Source of the DNA: Planosporangium flavigriseum
GTDB taxonomy: Bacteria; Actinomycetota; Actinomycetes; Mycobacteriales; Micromonosporaceae
Length of the DNA stretch: 64,000 nt
Assembly (NCBI RefSeq): GCF_011947225.1
Contig: NZ_JAATVW010000006.1
Coordinates: 236,362-300,361 of the forward strand
Direction: 5' to 3'
Positions 43,934-53,682 of this stretch are shown piece by piece. The position numbers and the translations under genes were made by a program. Within the stretch, counting starts at the first letter, position 1; each line of letters opens with the position of its first letter. The notes beneath the pieces are model-generated. The model was not told where the DNA came from. It saw nothing but the letters and a program-made list of their open reading frames with translations, and ran no database searches.

Positions 43934-45919
43934 TCATCCGGCGGCGCGCGGGCGCGCTCGGCCCAGCAGTTCCGCCACCCGGTGCATCCGCGGGTCGGCG
44001 GACATGGCCTCCAGGGGCACCGGCAACGGGATTCGCCAGTTCGGGTACTGGTCGACCGTGCCCGGCAGGTTCGGTTGGCGCCGCTCGCCGAGCGCGTCGT
44101 ACGGCGAGGCGAGCAGGAACCGGCACGGCGACGCGGCCAGCAACCCGTGCATGCCGACCACGAGTTCGTCGTCGGTCGGGTCGTCCGCGACCAGGCCCTC
44201 CCGGCGAAGCAGCGCGACCAGCGCGCGCCGGTCGGCCCGGGCCCGTCCGGCCTCCGCCTCGACATCGCCGAGCAGGCCGAGCTCCGCGCGTACCCGTACG
44301 TGTTCGCCTTCGAGCATCCCGGCTGCCGTCGGCAGGTCGTGGGTGGAGATGCTCGCCATCGCACCGGCGGGCCAGTCGGCGGGCGGCTGGAACGGATGGA
44401 CCCCGGTGTCGTCGGGTTTCTCCTCCCGGGCGAACCACAGGACCTGGGATCCCAGCATGTTCGCCTCCCGCAGCCCTCGGGTCACGCGCGGCTCGACCGT
44501 ACCGAGATCTTCGGCGACCACGGCGGCGCCGGCGCGGTGCGCTTCCAGCGCGAGGATCGCGAGCATCGCCTCGTCGTCGTAGCTGACGTACGTGCCCTGG
44601 TCGGCGGAGGCGCCGGGCGGCACCCACCACAGCCGCCACAGCCCCATCACATGGTCGACGCGCACGCCGCCCGCGTGCGCCAGGACCGAGCGCAGCATGT
44701 CGCGGTAGGCGGCGTACCCGGTTTCGGCGAGCCGGTCGGGCCGCCACGCGGCCAGGCCCCAGTCCTGGCCCTGCTGGTTGAACCCGTCCGGCGGCGCTCC
44801 GGCGGTGACGCCGGGGGCGAGCACGTCCTGGAGCAGCCAGCCGTCGGCGCCACCCGGGTCGACGCCGACGGCCAGGTCGTGGATGAGGCCGACCCGCATG
44901 CCGGCGGCTCGCGCGCCGTCCTGGGCGCGGCCGAGCTGCCGCGCGGTCTCCCGCTGCAACCAGGCGTGGAAGGCGACCCGGTCACCGGCTTTCGCCCGGG
45001 CCGCGACGACGGCGGGGGAGTCCGGGCGCCGCAGCTCCGCCGGCCAGGCCTGCCAGTTGTGGCCGTGTACCTCGGCGAGGGCGCAGAACGTGGCGAAGTC
45101 GCGCAGGCCGGGGTCGAGGTCCGCGATCGGCTCCGCGTACGGGAAGAGCAGCTCCAAGGCCGTGCGCTTGGCCTGCCAGGCCCGGTCGTAGTCGATGTGT
45201 TGGCCGGTGGCATCGGGGCGCAGGGCGTCGACCCTGGCCCGCGCGGCCGGCTCGGCCCGGCGGTAGGCGTCGGTGTCCTCGACGGCGAGGTAGAGCGGGT
45301 TGGCGAAGCGGCGGCTGGACGGCGAGTACGGCGATGCCTGGACAGCGGGTACGGTCGCGACGGCGTGCAGCGGGTTGAGCAGGACCAGGTCGGCCTGGCC
45401 GGCGTCGGCCGCCCAGTCGGTGAACGTGCGCAGGTCGCTCAGGTCGCCGACACCCCAGGACCGTCCGGAGTGCACGGCGTACAGCTGAAGCATCCAGCCC
45501 CACGCCGGTGGCGGCGCGGGCAGCCGCTCCGGCGCGACGACGAGGGTCGACTCGGAACCTGCCACGGTCAACCGGTACCAGCCAAGCGGCAGCGTGACGG
45601 GGGCGCCGTCGACGACGTCGTACGCCGCGTCGTCCTCGCCGTACGCGACCCCGTTCGCGCCCCTCGGCAGCGCCCAGCGCTGGCCGGGTCGCACCACCAC
45701 GGTCGGTGGCAGGGCGCGGGCACGGTCGCGCTCGCGGACCCGGGCCAGCTCCCGGCGTACGTCGGCCGGGGTGCCGGTCGCCACGTCGAGCAGCCCCAGG
45801 ATCGTACGGACGACGTCCGGGTCGACCTCGACGCGACGGTGACGCCAGTCCTCGTACGAGGTTGCGACGCCGTGCGCCGCGGCCAGCTCAGCCAGTTCCT
45901 GATCCGTTGTGTCCGCCAT
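43934..45919 (-). CDS. malQ: 4-alpha-glucanotransferase (GH77, MalQ)
   Basis: A 661-residue amylomaltase that moves glucan chains between maltodextrins. Active-site parts: nucleophile region GVRVDHVMG (about 382-390), acid/base VVAEDLG (about 430) and STHDLPT (about 480). The N-terminal extension of about 150 residues with a beta domain is the usual long actinobacterial form. ATG start. Alone here, without maltose transport genes. Confidence 0.92.
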   Translation of the reverse strand: MADTTDQELAELAAAHGVATSYEDWRHRRVEVDPDVVRTILGLLDVATGTPADVRRELARVRERDRARALPPTVVVRPGQRWALPRGANGVAYGEDDAAYDVVDGAPVTLPLGWYRLTVAGSESTLVVAPERLPAPPPAWGWMLQLYAVHSGRSWGVGDLSDLRTFTDWAADAGQADLVLLNPLHAVATVPAVQASPYSPSSRRFANPLYLAVEDTDAYRRAEPAARARVDALRPDATGQHIDYDRAWQAKRTALELLFPYAEPIADLDPGLRDFATFCALAEVHGHNWQAWPAELRRPDSPAVVAARAKAGDRVAFHAWLQRETARQLGRAQDGARAAGMRVGLIHDLAVGVDPGGADGWLLQDVLAPGVTAGAPPDGFNQQGQDWGLAAWRPDRLAETGYAAYRDMLRSVLAHAGGVRVDHVMGLWRLWWVPPGASADQGTYVSYDDEAMLAILALEAHRAGAAVVAEDLGTVEPRVTRGLREANMLGSQVLWFAREEKPDDTGVHPFQPPADWPAGAMASISTHDLPTAAGMLEGEHVRVRAELGLLGDVEAEAGRARADRRALVALLRREGLVADDPTDDELVVGMHGLLAASPCRFLLASPYDALGERRQPNLPGTVDQYPNWRIPLPVPLEAMSADPRMHRVAELLGRARPRAAG

Positions 45920-46058
45920 CGGTCACGCCCACCTTCCTCGCCGCCGCCGCGCACGTGGTACCCCTGGGGCGCGGTATTTATGTGGGTTGTGTGATGTCGC
46001 TCGATCCTGCCGGGGCACCCGCCGGCCCGGGCGCCCCGGCTGCTGGCAGCATGTGGCT

Positions 46059-46511
46059 ATGACGAGGGATCGGGACCCGTCCGGCCGGCCACGGCAGGCG
46101 CGCCCGCGGGACGCGACCGGCCGGCCGCTGCGGTACGGCGATCCCGGCGGCGTCGAGCCGGTACCGGAGGAGCCGCTGCCGCCGGCCGAGGCGCTCGCCC
46201 TGGCGCAGTCGTTGCTGGACTCGGGGCGGGCGTTCGCCGCGCACGAGGTGCTCGAAGCGGCCTGGAAGGCGGCGCCGGACGACGAGCGCGAGCTGTGGCA
46301 GGGGCTGGCCCAGGTCTGTGTCGGCATCACCCACGCCCAGCGGGGCAACGTCGCCGGGTCGGCGCGCCTGTTGGGTCGGGGCGTCGAGCGGCTGCGCCCC
46401 TACGCCGAGCAGCCGCCGCACGGCATCGACGTGGCCGGCGTGCTGGCGTGGCACGACCGGCACGCCGCCGACGCGGCCGCGGTCGCGCCCCCGCGCCTGA
46501 GCCGGGGATAG
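46059..46511 (+). CDS. DUF309 family protein
   Basis: A 150-residue helical protein with the DUF309 core LLDSGRAFAAHEVLEAAWKAAPDDERELWQGLAQ (about 50-85), rich in His/Glu helices that suggest a metal- or nucleotide-linked fold, function not known. The disordered start (about 1-40) is Arg/Pro-rich. Starts at ATG 46059; the stop lies in a 17-bp repeat. Confidence 0.82.
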   Translation: MTRDRDPSGRPRQARPRDATGRPLRYGDPGGVEPVPEEPLPPAEALALAQSLLDSGRAFAAHEVLEAAWKAAPDDERELWQGLAQVCVGITHAQRGNVAGSARLLGRGVERLRPYAEQPPHGIDVAGVLAWHDRHAADAAAVAPPRLSRG

Positions 46512-46545
46512 CCCTGAGCCCGGATTGCCCTGAGCCGGGGATAGC
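46496..46545. repeat. 16/17-bp tandem repeat over the DUF309 stop
   Basis: CCTGAGCCGGGGATAGC at 46496 and 46529 flanks a 16-bp relative at 46513. The first copy carries the TAG stop of the DUF309 gene; the others follow it. Confidence 0.9.
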
Positions 46546-46566
46546 CCTCTGTCGAGGGGGCTGCTG

Positions 46567-46926
46567 TCAGGGTTGGCGCTGCTCGGTGGGTGCGAGAACC
46601 TTGTCGATTCCGAGGATCGCCAGCACCCGCTGCACCTTGCCGTGCGCGTTGATCAGGCAGTACGCGACGCCGCGCCGGTCGGCCACCTGCTTGGCCCCCA
46701 TGATGACCTCGACGCCGGAGGAGTCAATGAAGTCCAGCGCTCCGAAGTCCAGCGTCAACTCTGTGACCTGCGGTTCGGCGAGGATGGCCGAGACGGTTTC
46801 GCGCAGCCGATCGAGGTTGCTGATGTCGATCTCACCGGCGGCTTCCAGGCACGCCCGGCCGTCGCCGTTATTCGATCTGCTGAGCTCCAGCGGAGCCGGT
46901 CCGATCTCGTTGCCAATGGCATCCAT
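46567..46926 (-). CDS. STAS domain anti-sigma factor antagonist
   Basis: A 119-residue SpoIIAA/RsbV-like protein. The regulatory serine is in DFIDSSGVEVI (about residue 69). It would free a sigma factor by binding its anti-sigma kinase when unphosphorylated. No kinase or sigma gene is adjacent, so its partner is elsewhere. ATG start. It converges on the DUF309 gene. Confidence 0.88.
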   Translation of the reverse strand: MDAIGNEIGPAPLELSRSNNGDGRACLEAAGEIDISNLDRLRETVSAILAEPQVTELTLDFGALDFIDSSGVEVIMGAKQVADRRGVAYCLINAHGKVQRVLAILGIDKVLAPTEQRQP

Positions 46927-47228
46927 CTGACCCGTCCCCGATGTGCGGCAGCACCCAACCCTTACCGATCCGCGAACGATCTTATCCCGGCTGCCGGAAT
47001 GCCGGCTCGGCGGCGATGGCGAACCTGGCCATGCGGGGGCGCGTTGAGTGGGCGGACGTGCGGCATGAGCAGCTCAAACCGGCCGCGAGGAGCGATCCGC
47101 CGCCGTGTCCGGCTCCGGATGGCGGGTCTTCCCGCATCTTGGCGGGTCTTCCCCCATTTCGGGGGTGTTCCGCCCATGAGTGAGCAAACCGGTACTCCCG
47201 GTCACGGCTATGTCGGAGCGGGCGCCGC
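46927..47228. other. 302-bp intergenic region without recognised gene
   Basis: Between the divergent side of the STAS gene and the end of the TfoX gene. Apart from the hairpin/duplication at 47121-47174 nothing is recognised; open frames on the plus strand here have no ribosome site and cross the TfoX gene in antisense. Confidence 0.6.
47121..47174 (+). terminator. Duplicated 20-bp unit and hairpin
   Basis: GGCGGGTCTTCCCGCATCTT is followed by GGCGGGTCTTCCCCCATTTC. The first copy holds a small GCGGG-tctt-CCCGC hairpin; the second extends to a larger stem, GGCGG...CCCCC-atttc-GGGGG...CCGCC, ending at 47174. Probable terminator for the minus-strand TfoX gene or a bidirectional stop. Confidence 0.55.
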
Positions 47229-47555
47229 CTACTTCGGCGGCAGCGTCTCGACGAACGCGCTGGCGTCGGCGATCCAGCTGTCCAGGGCGTCGTCGTCCAG
47301 TTCATCGCCGGCCACGAACACCCAGCCGCGCATCGCCCGCCCGGTGAAGTCGAACGCCCGGACTCCAGGGCGGGTCAGCGCCGCGTCGGTGTTGTCCGGG
47401 CCGACCCGGGCCATCAGGTCGTCGCCGAGCACCCCGACGACCATGTTGCCGTACAGGAAGAACACCAGGCCGCCGAACATCCTCCGCTCGGCGACCCCGA
47501 ACGTGTCACGTAGCCGGTCGCGGATGCGCTCGGCCAGCGCATCGTCGTAGGCCAT
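47229..47555 (-). CDS. TfoX N-terminal domain protein
   Basis: A 108-residue protein with the TfoX_N fold: AERRMFGGLVFFLYGNMVVGVLGDDLMARVG (about 20-50) and GRAMRGWVFV. In gammaproteobacteria TfoX promotes competence; in actinobacteria these single-domain proteins have no assigned role. ATG 47555 is the start; the frame is open far upstream only by GC bias. It precedes nothing on its strand. Confidence 0.85.
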   Translation of the reverse strand: MAYDDALAERIRDRLRDTFGVAERRMFGGLVFFLYGNMVVGVLGDDLMARVGPDNTDAALTRPGVRAFDFTGRAMRGWVFVAGDELDDDALDSWIADASAFVETLPPK

Positions 47556-47574
47556 GCCCGGATCGTACGTGGGC

Positions 47575-47606
47575 CGGCCCGGAGCCCGGTCGGCCCGGAG
47601 CCCGGG
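47575..47606. repeat. 16-bp duplication
   Basis: CGGCCCGGAGCCCGGT is followed directly by CGGCCCGGAGCCCGGG, just upstream of the TfoX gene and downstream of glpK. Confidence 0.85.
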
Positions 47607-47631
47607 TCGGCCCACCACACCGTTGCCGGCC

Positions 47632-49149
47632 TCAGCCGACGTCGACCCAGTCGAGCGTGCGGGACACCGCCTTCTTCCACTTCGCGTACCCGTCCGCGCG
47701 CCGCTCCTCCGTCCAGGTCGGCTCCCAGCGCTGGTCCTCGTGCCAGTTCTCACGCAGCTCGTCGGCGGACTTCCAGAAGCCCACGGCGAGCCCGGCCGCG
47801 TACGCCGCGCCGAGCGCGGTCGTCTCGGAGACCACCGGCCGGCTCACCGGAACCCCGAGGATGTCGGCCTGTAGCTGCATGCACAGGCTGTTGGCGGTCA
47901 CCCCGCCGTCCACCTTGAGCACGTCCAGGGTCACGCCGGAGTCCTGGGCCATCGCCTCGGCGACGTCGCGGCTCTGGTAGCAGATGGCCTCCAGGGTGGC
48001 GCGGGCGACGTGGGCGTTGGTGTTGTAGCGCGACAGGCCCACGATCGCGCCCCGGGCGTCGGAGCGCCAGTACGGTGCGAACAGGCCGGAGAACGCGGGG
48101 ACGAAGTAGACCCCACCGTTGTCGTCGACCTGCCGAGCGAGCGCCTCGCTCTGGGCGGCGCCGCTGATGATGCCGAGCTGGTCGCGCAGCCACTGCACGG
48201 CGGACCCGGTCACCGCGATCGAGCCTTCGAGGGCGTACACGGCGGGTTCGGTGCCGAACTTGTACGCCACCGTGGTGAGCAGGCCGTTGTTCGACCGGAC
48301 GATGTCGGTGCCGGTGTTGAGCAGCATGAAGTTGCCCGTACCGTAGGTGTTCTTGGCCTCGCCGGGGGCGAAGCAGACCTGGCCGACCGTGGCCGCCTGC
48401 TGGTCACCCAGGTCCGCGGTGATCGGCACCTCGCCGCCGAGCGGCCCGAACGCCTGCGTGACTCCGTACTTTCCGGGGTCCGACGACGGGCGGATCTCGG
48501 GCAGCATCGCGCGCGGGATGCCGAAGAACGACAGCAGTTCATCGTCCCAGTCGAGGGTCTCCAGGTCCATCAGCATGGTCCGGCTGGCGTTGGTCACATC
48601 GGTGATGTGGACCCCGCCCTGCGTGCCGCCGGTGAGGTTCCACAGCAGCCAGGTGTCGGTGTTGCCGAAGAGAGCGTCGCCCCGTTCGGCGGCCTCGCGT
48701 ACGCCGTCGACGTGGTCCAGGATCCACTGGACCTTGCCGGCTGAGAAGTACGTCGCGGGCGGCAGGCCGGCCTTGCGCCGGATGACGTCGCCGCGCCCGT
48801 CGCGGTCCAGCGCCGACGCGATCTGGTCGGTGCGGGTGTCCTGCCACACGATCGCGTTGTAGTACGGCCGGCCGGTGCGCCGGTTCCACACCACGCTGGT
48901 CTCCCGCTGGTTGGTGATCCCGAGCGCGGCCAGGTCACTCGCCTCGAGCCCCAGGGCGTTCATCGCGGTGCGGATGACGGAGGTGGTGCGCTCCCAGATC
49001 TCGACCGGGTTGTGCTCGACCCAGCCGGCCTGCGGCAGGATCTGCGAGTGTTCGAGCTGGTGGCGGCCGACCTCGTTGCCGCCGTGGTCGAAGATCATGA
49101 ATCGGGTGCTGGTCGTTCCCTGGTCCACCGCGCCGACGAAGTCAGCCAT
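47632..49149 (-). CDS. glpK: Glycerol kinase
   Basis: A 505-residue FGGY kinase that phosphorylates glycerol to glycerol 3-phosphate in the cytosol. [13 protein letters not shown] (about 8-20), the glycerol site NQRET and WQDTRTD, catalytic region [13 protein letters not shown], and [18 protein letters not shown] are all present. It overlaps glpF by 8 nt, so the facilitator and kinase are made from one message. Confidence 0.96.
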   Translation of the reverse strand: MADFVGAVDQGTTSTRFMIFDHGGNEVGRHQLEHSQILPQAGWVEHNPVEIWERTTSVIRTAMNALGLEASDLAALGITNQRETSVVWNRRTGRPYYNAIVWQDTRTDQIASALDRDGRGDVIRRKAGLPPATYFSAGKVQWILDHVDGVREAAERGDALFGNTDTWLLWNLTGGTQGGVHITDVTNASRTMLMDLETLDWDDELLSFFGIPRAMLPEIRPSSDPGKYGVTQAFGPLGGEVPITADLGDQQAATVGQVCFAPGEAKNTYGTGNFMLLNTGTDIVRSNNGLLTTVAYKFGTEPAVYALEGSIAVTGSAVQWLRDQLGIISGAAQSEALARQVDDNGGVYFVPAFSGLFAPYWRSDARGAIVGLSRYNTNAHVARATLEAICYQSRDVAEAMAQDSGVTLDVLKVDGGVTANSLCMQLQADILGVPVSRPVVSETTALGAAYAAGLAVGFWKSADELRENWHEDQRWEPTWTEERRADGYAKWKKAVSRTLDWVDVG

Positions 49150-50065
49150 GCAGATCTTCCCTTCTTCCGTGGTTGGGTCCGACGTTCGCTGTTGCCTGTG
49201 CTTCTTCCCCCTGAGCTTCGTTCACCTGGGCCTCGTTCACCTGGGCCTCGTCCAGCGCCGTGTCCGGCTGGCCGGGGACGACCACGCTGTCCGCCTCGGG
49301 CAGGGACCGGCCGATGAGTACTTCGTAGAGCCCGGCACCGATGACGGCGCCGATGAGCGGGCCGACGATGGGCACCCAGAAGTACAGGTTGCCGTACTGA
49401 TCTCGGAACGCGGTGTCGTAACCGGTCAGGAACGACGCGAGTCGCGGGCCGAGGTCGCGCGCGGGGTTGATGGCGTAGCCGGCGTCGGTGCCCCAGGCCA
49501 TCCCGATGGCGACCACGATCAGGCCGATCACCACCGGTCCGAGGTTCGCCGCCGGCGCCGTGTTGCGCAGATCGGTGACGGCGACGACGAGGAAGAGCAG
49601 GATCGCGGTACCGATGATCTGATCTCGCAGCGCGCCCCACGTGCCGACCGGTAGTGTCCCGTTACCCGGCAGGGTCGAGAACACCCCTTGGGTCTTGATC
49701 GTGTGGCCGGGGTCCACCTTGGCCAGCACCTCGCTGTAGTTCCACCGTACGAGCAGCGCGGCGACGAACGCGCCGGCTAGCTGGGCGGCGGAGTACGGCA
49801 GGACCTTGCGCCACTCGAATTTGCGGAAGACCGCGAGCGCGAAGGTGACGGCGGGGTTGAGGTGGGCGCCGGAGATCCGCGCCGCGACGTAGACGCCGAG
49901 CGTGACGCCGAGGCCCCACGCCCAGGAGATGCTGTCATGGCCGCCGAGGTTGCCGGCGACGACCTGGGCGACGACGCCGATGCCGAAGAGGATGAGGATC
50001 GCGGTGCCGGCGAATTCGGCGGCCATTTCGCCGAGGAGGCCGGGGATCTTTCTCCCATACGCCAT
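49142..50065 (-). CDS. glpF: Glycerol uptake facilitator (MIP/aquaglyceroporin)
   Basis: A 307-residue channel with six membrane helices and the two pore boxes, one NPA ([11 protein letters not shown], about residue 75) and one NPA variant region [11 protein letters not shown] (about 200). The glycerol-type selectivity is suggested by the coupling to glpK. The cytosolic tail (about 270-305) contains NEAQV pentads from a 15-bp repeat. AGGAGGAGAC precedes the ATG. A regulator gene such as gylR is not adjacent. Confidence 0.95.
   Translation of the reverse strand: MAYGRKIPGLLGEMAAEFAGTAILILFGIGVVAQVVAGNLGGHDSISWAWGLGVTLGVYVAARISGAHLNPAVTFALAVFRKFEWRKVLPYSAAQLAGAFVAALLVRWNYSEVLAKVDPGHTIKTQGVFSTLPGNGTLPVGTWGALRDQIIGTAILLFLVVAVTDLRNTAPAANLGPVVIGLIVVAIGMAWGTDAGYAINPARDLGPRLASFLTGYDTAFRDQYGNLYFWVPIVGPLIGAVIGAGLYEVLIGRSLPEADSVVVPGQPDTALDEAQVNEAQVNEAQGEEAQATANVGPNHGRREDLHG
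49221..49250. repeat. 15-bp tandem repeat, 2 perfect plus flanking relics
   Basis: TTCACCTGGGCCTCG at 49221 and 49236, with a diverged copy at 49206, encoding NEAQV in the C-terminal tail of glpF. Confidence 0.9.
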
Positions 50066-50169
50066 GTCTCCTCCTGACGCTGCGTCAGCCGGGGTGGGTG
50101 GCTGCAGCTCGCATCGGTGACGGTTTGTTACCGATCGATGTACGGTATGCAGTCAATTTAGGTGAGTCA

Positions 50170-50319
50170 ATGAGTATGTTGTTGATGTTGGTGTTCCCAC
50201 TTGTTTCACCGCTGACACGTGCCGCGCACCGGGAGTGGGACGGTCGCTCGTGCCTGGTCTACAACTACGACGGCGAGGTCGACCCGCGTGGCGCCCAGTC
50301 GGGGGCGGAGACGCGGTAG
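50170..50319 (+). CDS. Possible small protein, unknown
   Basis: A 49-residue frame starting MSMLLMLVFPLVSPL (a possible membrane segment) and then a soluble REWDGRSCLVYNYDGEVDPRG part. AGGTGAG is only 3 nt before the ATG. It lies in the 304-bp gap between glpF and the alcohol dehydrogenase; the glpF promoter must lie in the same gap. The evidence for translation is weak. Confidence 0.35.
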   Translation: MSMLLMLVFPLVSPLTRAAHREWDGRSCLVYNYDGEVDPRGAQSGAETR

Positions 50320-50369
50320 CTGGGGAGCTTCCCCTCTTGTTGAGGAGGGCGCCCCTCGCACGGGGACGA

Positions 50370-51551
50370 TTACGGCTTCAGCAGCACCTTCACAGCGCCG
50401 TCCTTCTTCGCCTGGAAGTTCTGGTACGCCTGCGGCGCCTCGTCGATCGGCACCCGGTGGGTCGCGAAGGTGTCCACGCCGAGCGGGTCGGCGTCGGTGA
50501 GCAGCGGAAGGATGTCGTCCACCCAGCGGCGGACGTTGGCCTGACCCATGCGTAGCTGGATCTGCTTGTCGAACAGCACCATCATCGGCAGCGGGTCGGC
50601 CGTCCCGCCGTACACACCCGACAGGGAGATCGTGCCGCCGCGTCGGACGGCGTCGATGGCCAGGTGCAGCGCGGCGAGCCGGTCGATGCCGGCCTTGTCG
50701 ATGAGCTTCTCGGCGGCGGCGTCGGGTAGGAGGCCGGCCATGGTCTGGGCGAGCTTGCCGACCGGCGAGCCGTGCGCCTCCATGCCGACCGCGTCGATGA
50801 CCGAGTCCGCGCCGCGACCACCGGTCAGCTCACGGATCACCTCGGCGACGTCGTCGTGCTGGGTGAGGTCGATGGCGTGGACGCCGTTGACCCGGGCCCG
50901 TTCCAGTCGCTCCAGGACCAGGTCGACGCCGATCACCTTGCCCGCGCCGCGGTGCAGTGCGATCCGGGTGGCCATGTCGCCGATCGGCCCGAGGCCGAGG
51001 ACGACGACCGTCCCGCCCGGGGGCACGGCCGCGTACTCGACCGCCTGCCACGCGGTGGGCAGCACGTCGGACAGGTACACGAAGCGGTCGTCGGGCGGTC
51101 CGTTGGGCACCTTGATCGGCCCGAACTGTGCCTGGGGTACCCGCAGGTACTCGGCCTGGCCGCCGGGGATCTGTCCGTACAGCTTGGTGTACCCGAACAG
51201 GGCGGCACCCTTGCCGTACTCGCGGACCTGGGTGGTCTCGCACTGCGTCATCAGGCCCTGCTGGCACATCCAGCAGTGACCGCAGGCGATGTTGAACGGG
51301 ATCACCACCCGGTCGCCGGCGCGGAGGTTCGTGATCGCCGACCCGACCTCCTCGACGATGCCCATCGGCTCGTGGCCGAGGATGTCGCCTTCGGTCATGA
51401 AGGGGCCCAGGACCTCGTACAGGTGGAGGTCGGAGCCGCAGATCCCGCTCGAGGTGACGCGAATGATGATGTCGTTGGGGTCCTGGATGGTCGGGTCTGG
51501 AACGGTGTTCACCCGGACGTCGCGCTTGCCGTGCCACACCACTGCTTTCAC
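50370..51551 (-). CDS. Zinc-dependent alcohol dehydrogenase
   Basis: A 393-residue medium-chain dehydrogenase. Catalytic zinc: C in SSGICGSDLH and H-E of LGHEPMG; the structural zinc lobe is CGHCWMCQQGLMTQC with four cysteines; NAD site GLGPIGDMA. It resembles glutathione-independent formaldehyde dehydrogenases, which have a similar long insert. The GTG at 51551 (MKAVVWHGKRDVRV) with AAGGAAG upstream is the start. Substrate not decidable. Confidence 0.88.
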   Translation of the reverse strand: MKAVVWHGKRDVRVNTVPDPTIQDPNDIIIRVTSSGICGSDLHLYEVLGPFMTEGDILGHEPMGIVEEVGSAITNLRAGDRVVIPFNIACGHCWMCQQGLMTQCETTQVREYGKGAALFGYTKLYGQIPGGQAEYLRVPQAQFGPIKVPNGPPDDRFVYLSDVLPTAWQAVEYAAVPPGGTVVVLGLGPIGDMATRIALHRGAGKVIGVDLVLERLERARVNGVHAIDLTQHDDVAEVIRELTGGRGADSVIDAVGMEAHGSPVGKLAQTMAGLLPDAAAEKLIDKAGIDRLAALHLAIDAVRRGGTISLSGVYGGTADPLPMMVLFDKQIQLRMGQANVRRWVDDILPLLTDADPLGVDTFATHRVPIDEAPQAYQNFQAKKDGAVKVLLKP

Positions 51552-51650
51552 GAAAGCCACTTCCTTACCCGGCCGGACGAGTTCCACCGGCCATTACCCC
51601 CAGTCAATGGCCGGAAACGCGGGCGAACCAGGCGTTGTGACCACAGTTAC

Positions 51651-51663
51651 TTAGCCAACCTAA
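51651..51663. promoter_or_regulatory. Possible DtxR/IdeR-like iron box
   Basis: TTAGCCAACCTAA (reverse TTAGGTTGGCTAA) resembles the IdeR box TTAGGTTAG-CTAACCTAA but is shorter by one base in the middle. It lies 48 bp before the MFS start in an AT-richer spot, so it may be a metal- or MFS-related operator. Confidence 0.3.
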
Positions 51664-51710
51664 CTATATGCCGTTAGGGTTACCCAGTACTCGGTGACGG
51701 AAGGAAGTGC

Positions 51711-52934
51711 ATGGGCTCGCACGAGCACGCCAGCCTGATGGGCGCGGTCAAGGGGCAGCCGCGGCAGGTGTGGATCACCGCCTTCGCTGCGGTCATCGCG
51801 TTCATGGGCATCGGCCTGGTGGATCCGATCCTGTTGTCCATCGCCGAGGGGTTGCACGCCACCCCGTCCCAGGTGACGCTGCTGTTCGCGTCGTACCTGG
51901 GGGTGCAGGTCGTGGCGATGCTGTTGACCGGGGCGTCCAGTGCCCGCTTCGGTGCCAAGCGCACGGTCCTCATCGGGCTGACGCTGATCGTGCTCGCCAC
52001 CGCGGCCTGCGCCATGGCCAACTCGATCGGCCTGCTGATCGGCCTGCGCGGCGTGTGGGGCCTGGGCAACGCGTTCTTCATCGCCACCGCCCTGTCGGTG
52101 ATCGTGGGTGCCGCGACCGGCGGCCAGCAGGGTGCGATCCTGCTGTACGAGGCGGCGCTCGGTGTGGGTCTCTCGGTTGGCCCGCTGCTCGGGGCCCTGC
52201 TCGGCAGCTTCTCCTGGCGGGGGCCGTTCCTCGGTACGGCCGTCCTCATGGCCGTGGCCCTGGTGCTGTGCGCGGCGTTCCTGACCCCCGACTCGCGGGC
52301 GAGCCGCCCGCCGATCGCGCTCCTCGGACCGCTGCGGGCGCTGCGCCACGGCGGCCTGCTCCGCACGGCTGTCGGCTCCGCCCTCTACACGGCGGCATTC
52401 TTCACCGTGCTGGCGTGGACCCCGTTCGTGCTGGGCTTCACCGCGGTGCAGATCGGCCTGGTGTTCTTTGGCTGGGGCCTGTGTGTCGCGGTCGCCGGGG
52501 TGGCGCTCGCGCCGCGCCTCGCCGGGTGGCTGGGGGAGCGGCGCGCGACGGTCGTGGCGGTGCTCGGGTACGCGGTGCTGATGGCTCTGCTCGCGGTGCC
52601 TAGCAAGCCCCTCGTTGTCGCGGTGGTGATCGTCAGTGGCCTCGTCTCCGGCCTGCTGAACACGTTGTTCACCGGCACCGCGATGAGCATCAGCCCGGCC
52701 CCGCGACCGGTCGCCAGCGCCGGCTACAACTTCTGCCGCTGGCTCGGTGGGGCGCTGTCGGCCATTCTGGTCGGCCACATCGCCGGGTGGCTGGGCTCGC
52801 CGCACGCCCCGTTCCTGGTGGCGGCCGTCTGCTGCCTCGTCGCCGCCGCGCTGCTCACGCGCGGGCACTGGGCCGCGCGGTCGGACTCCCACACGGTGCC
52901 GGCCGAGGCGGTGCTGGTCGGCGAACAGCTCTAA
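51711..52934 (+). CDS. MFS transporter
   Basis: A 407-residue 12-helix major facilitator, of the drug-efflux (DHA) type. Motif A-like GASSARFGAKRTVLIG lies between helices 2 and 3 (about 78-95), and VGPLLGALLGSFSWRGPF is the usual motif C region (about 160-175). AAGGAAG precedes ATG 51711. The substrate is unknown; a metal-box-like site upstream hints at metal or siderophore, but weakly. Confidence 0.88.
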   Translation: MGSHEHASLMGAVKGQPRQVWITAFAAVIAFMGIGLVDPILLSIAEGLHATPSQVTLLFASYLGVQVVAMLLTGASSARFGAKRTVLIGLTLIVLATAACAMANSIGLLIGLRGVWGLGNAFFIATALSVIVGAATGGQQGAILLYEAALGVGLSVGPLLGALLGSFSWRGPFLGTAVLMAVALVLCAAFLTPDSRASRPPIALLGPLRALRHGGLLRTAVGSALYTAAFFTVLAWTPFVLGFTAVQIGLVFFGWGLCVAVAGVALAPRLAGWLGERRATVVAVLGYAVLMALLAVPSKPLVVAVVIVSGLVSGLLNTLFTGTAMSISPAPRPVASAGYNFCRWLGGALSAILVGHIAGWLGSPHAPFLVAAVCCLVAAALLTRGHWAARSDSHTVPAEAVLVGEQL

Positions 52935-52986
52935 TTTACTAATCTCAATATTGACGTAACTCCATTCCATTCGGCACAGTGGACCA

Positions 52987-53682
52987 GTGGATGAGCCACT
53001 GGCCCAACCGATCGCCCGCCACGGGGTCGTCGACGCGCTGGTAGCGCGGATACGCGCGGACGTCCTCGCCGAGCGGTACACACCGGGCGCCTACCTGCCG
53101 CCCGAGCGAGACCTGGCGGCGCGGTACGGGGTGACCCGGACCTCGCTCAAGCACGCGCTCGTCCGGCTGGTGGAGACCGGGCTGCTGGAGACCCGGCACG
53201 GCGTCGGCACCCGGGTGCGGGACTACCGGCGCGACGCGGGCGTCGACCTGCTGCCGTTCCTCGTCGTAGCGGCCGGCCCGGACTGGCTGCCCGAGATCTT
53301 CCAGGCCCGCCGCGAGATCGGCGCGCTCATCGCCGCTCGGGCGGCCACCCACGCCACCCCGGAGCAACGGGAGCGACTGAGCGACCTCGTCGCCGAAGTC
53401 CGAGCCGCGCCGTCGACCGACGCGGCGCAGCGGGCCGAGTGCGAAGTGCACCGGACCCTCGCCGCAGCCTGCGCCAACCGGGTGTACGCGCTGCTGGTCA
53501 ACTCGCTGCTGCGCGCCTATGACGAGGTGCGGCACCTCTTCACCGGGCCGTTCTCCGACCCGGTCGCGGCGGCCGCCCGGCTCCGCCGCCTCGTCGAAGC
53601 GGTACGGGAAGGCGACGGCCCGGCCGCACACGCCGCCGCGGCGGCCTACTACGCCGAGACCGAAAGGCTGATGCTGGCATGA
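52987..53682 (+). CDS. GntR/FadR family regulator
   Basis: A 231-residue FadR-subfamily regulator: winged helix at about 18-80 (YLPPERDLAARYGVTRTSLKHALVRL), then a helical FCD ligand domain (about 95-225). Many FadR members respond to acyl-CoA or organic acids. The stop overlaps the next start by four bases (ATGA), so it is the first gene of the regulator/unknown/GMC operon. GTG start; AT-rich promoter-like stretch at 52935-52975. Confidence 0.87.
   Translation: MDEPLAQPIARHGVVDALVARIRADVLAERYTPGAYLPPERDLAARYGVTRTSLKHALVRLVETGLLETRHGVGTRVRDYRRDAGVDLLPFLVVAAGPDWLPEIFQARREIGALIAARAATHATPEQRERLSDLVAEVRAAPSTDAAQRAECEVHRTLAAACANRVYALLVNSLLRAYDEVRHLFTGPFSDPVAAAARLRRLVEAVREGDGPAAHAAAAAYYAETERLMLA

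Noticed and set aside
46573..47550. Plus-strand frame across the STAS and TfoX genes
   Set aside because: It crosses both genes in antisense, lacks a ribosome site and shows no domain.
51660..53081. Minus-strand frame of about 470 codons opposite the MFS gene
   Set aside because: Composition typical of an antisense frame; the MFS gene has clear helices and a ribosome site.
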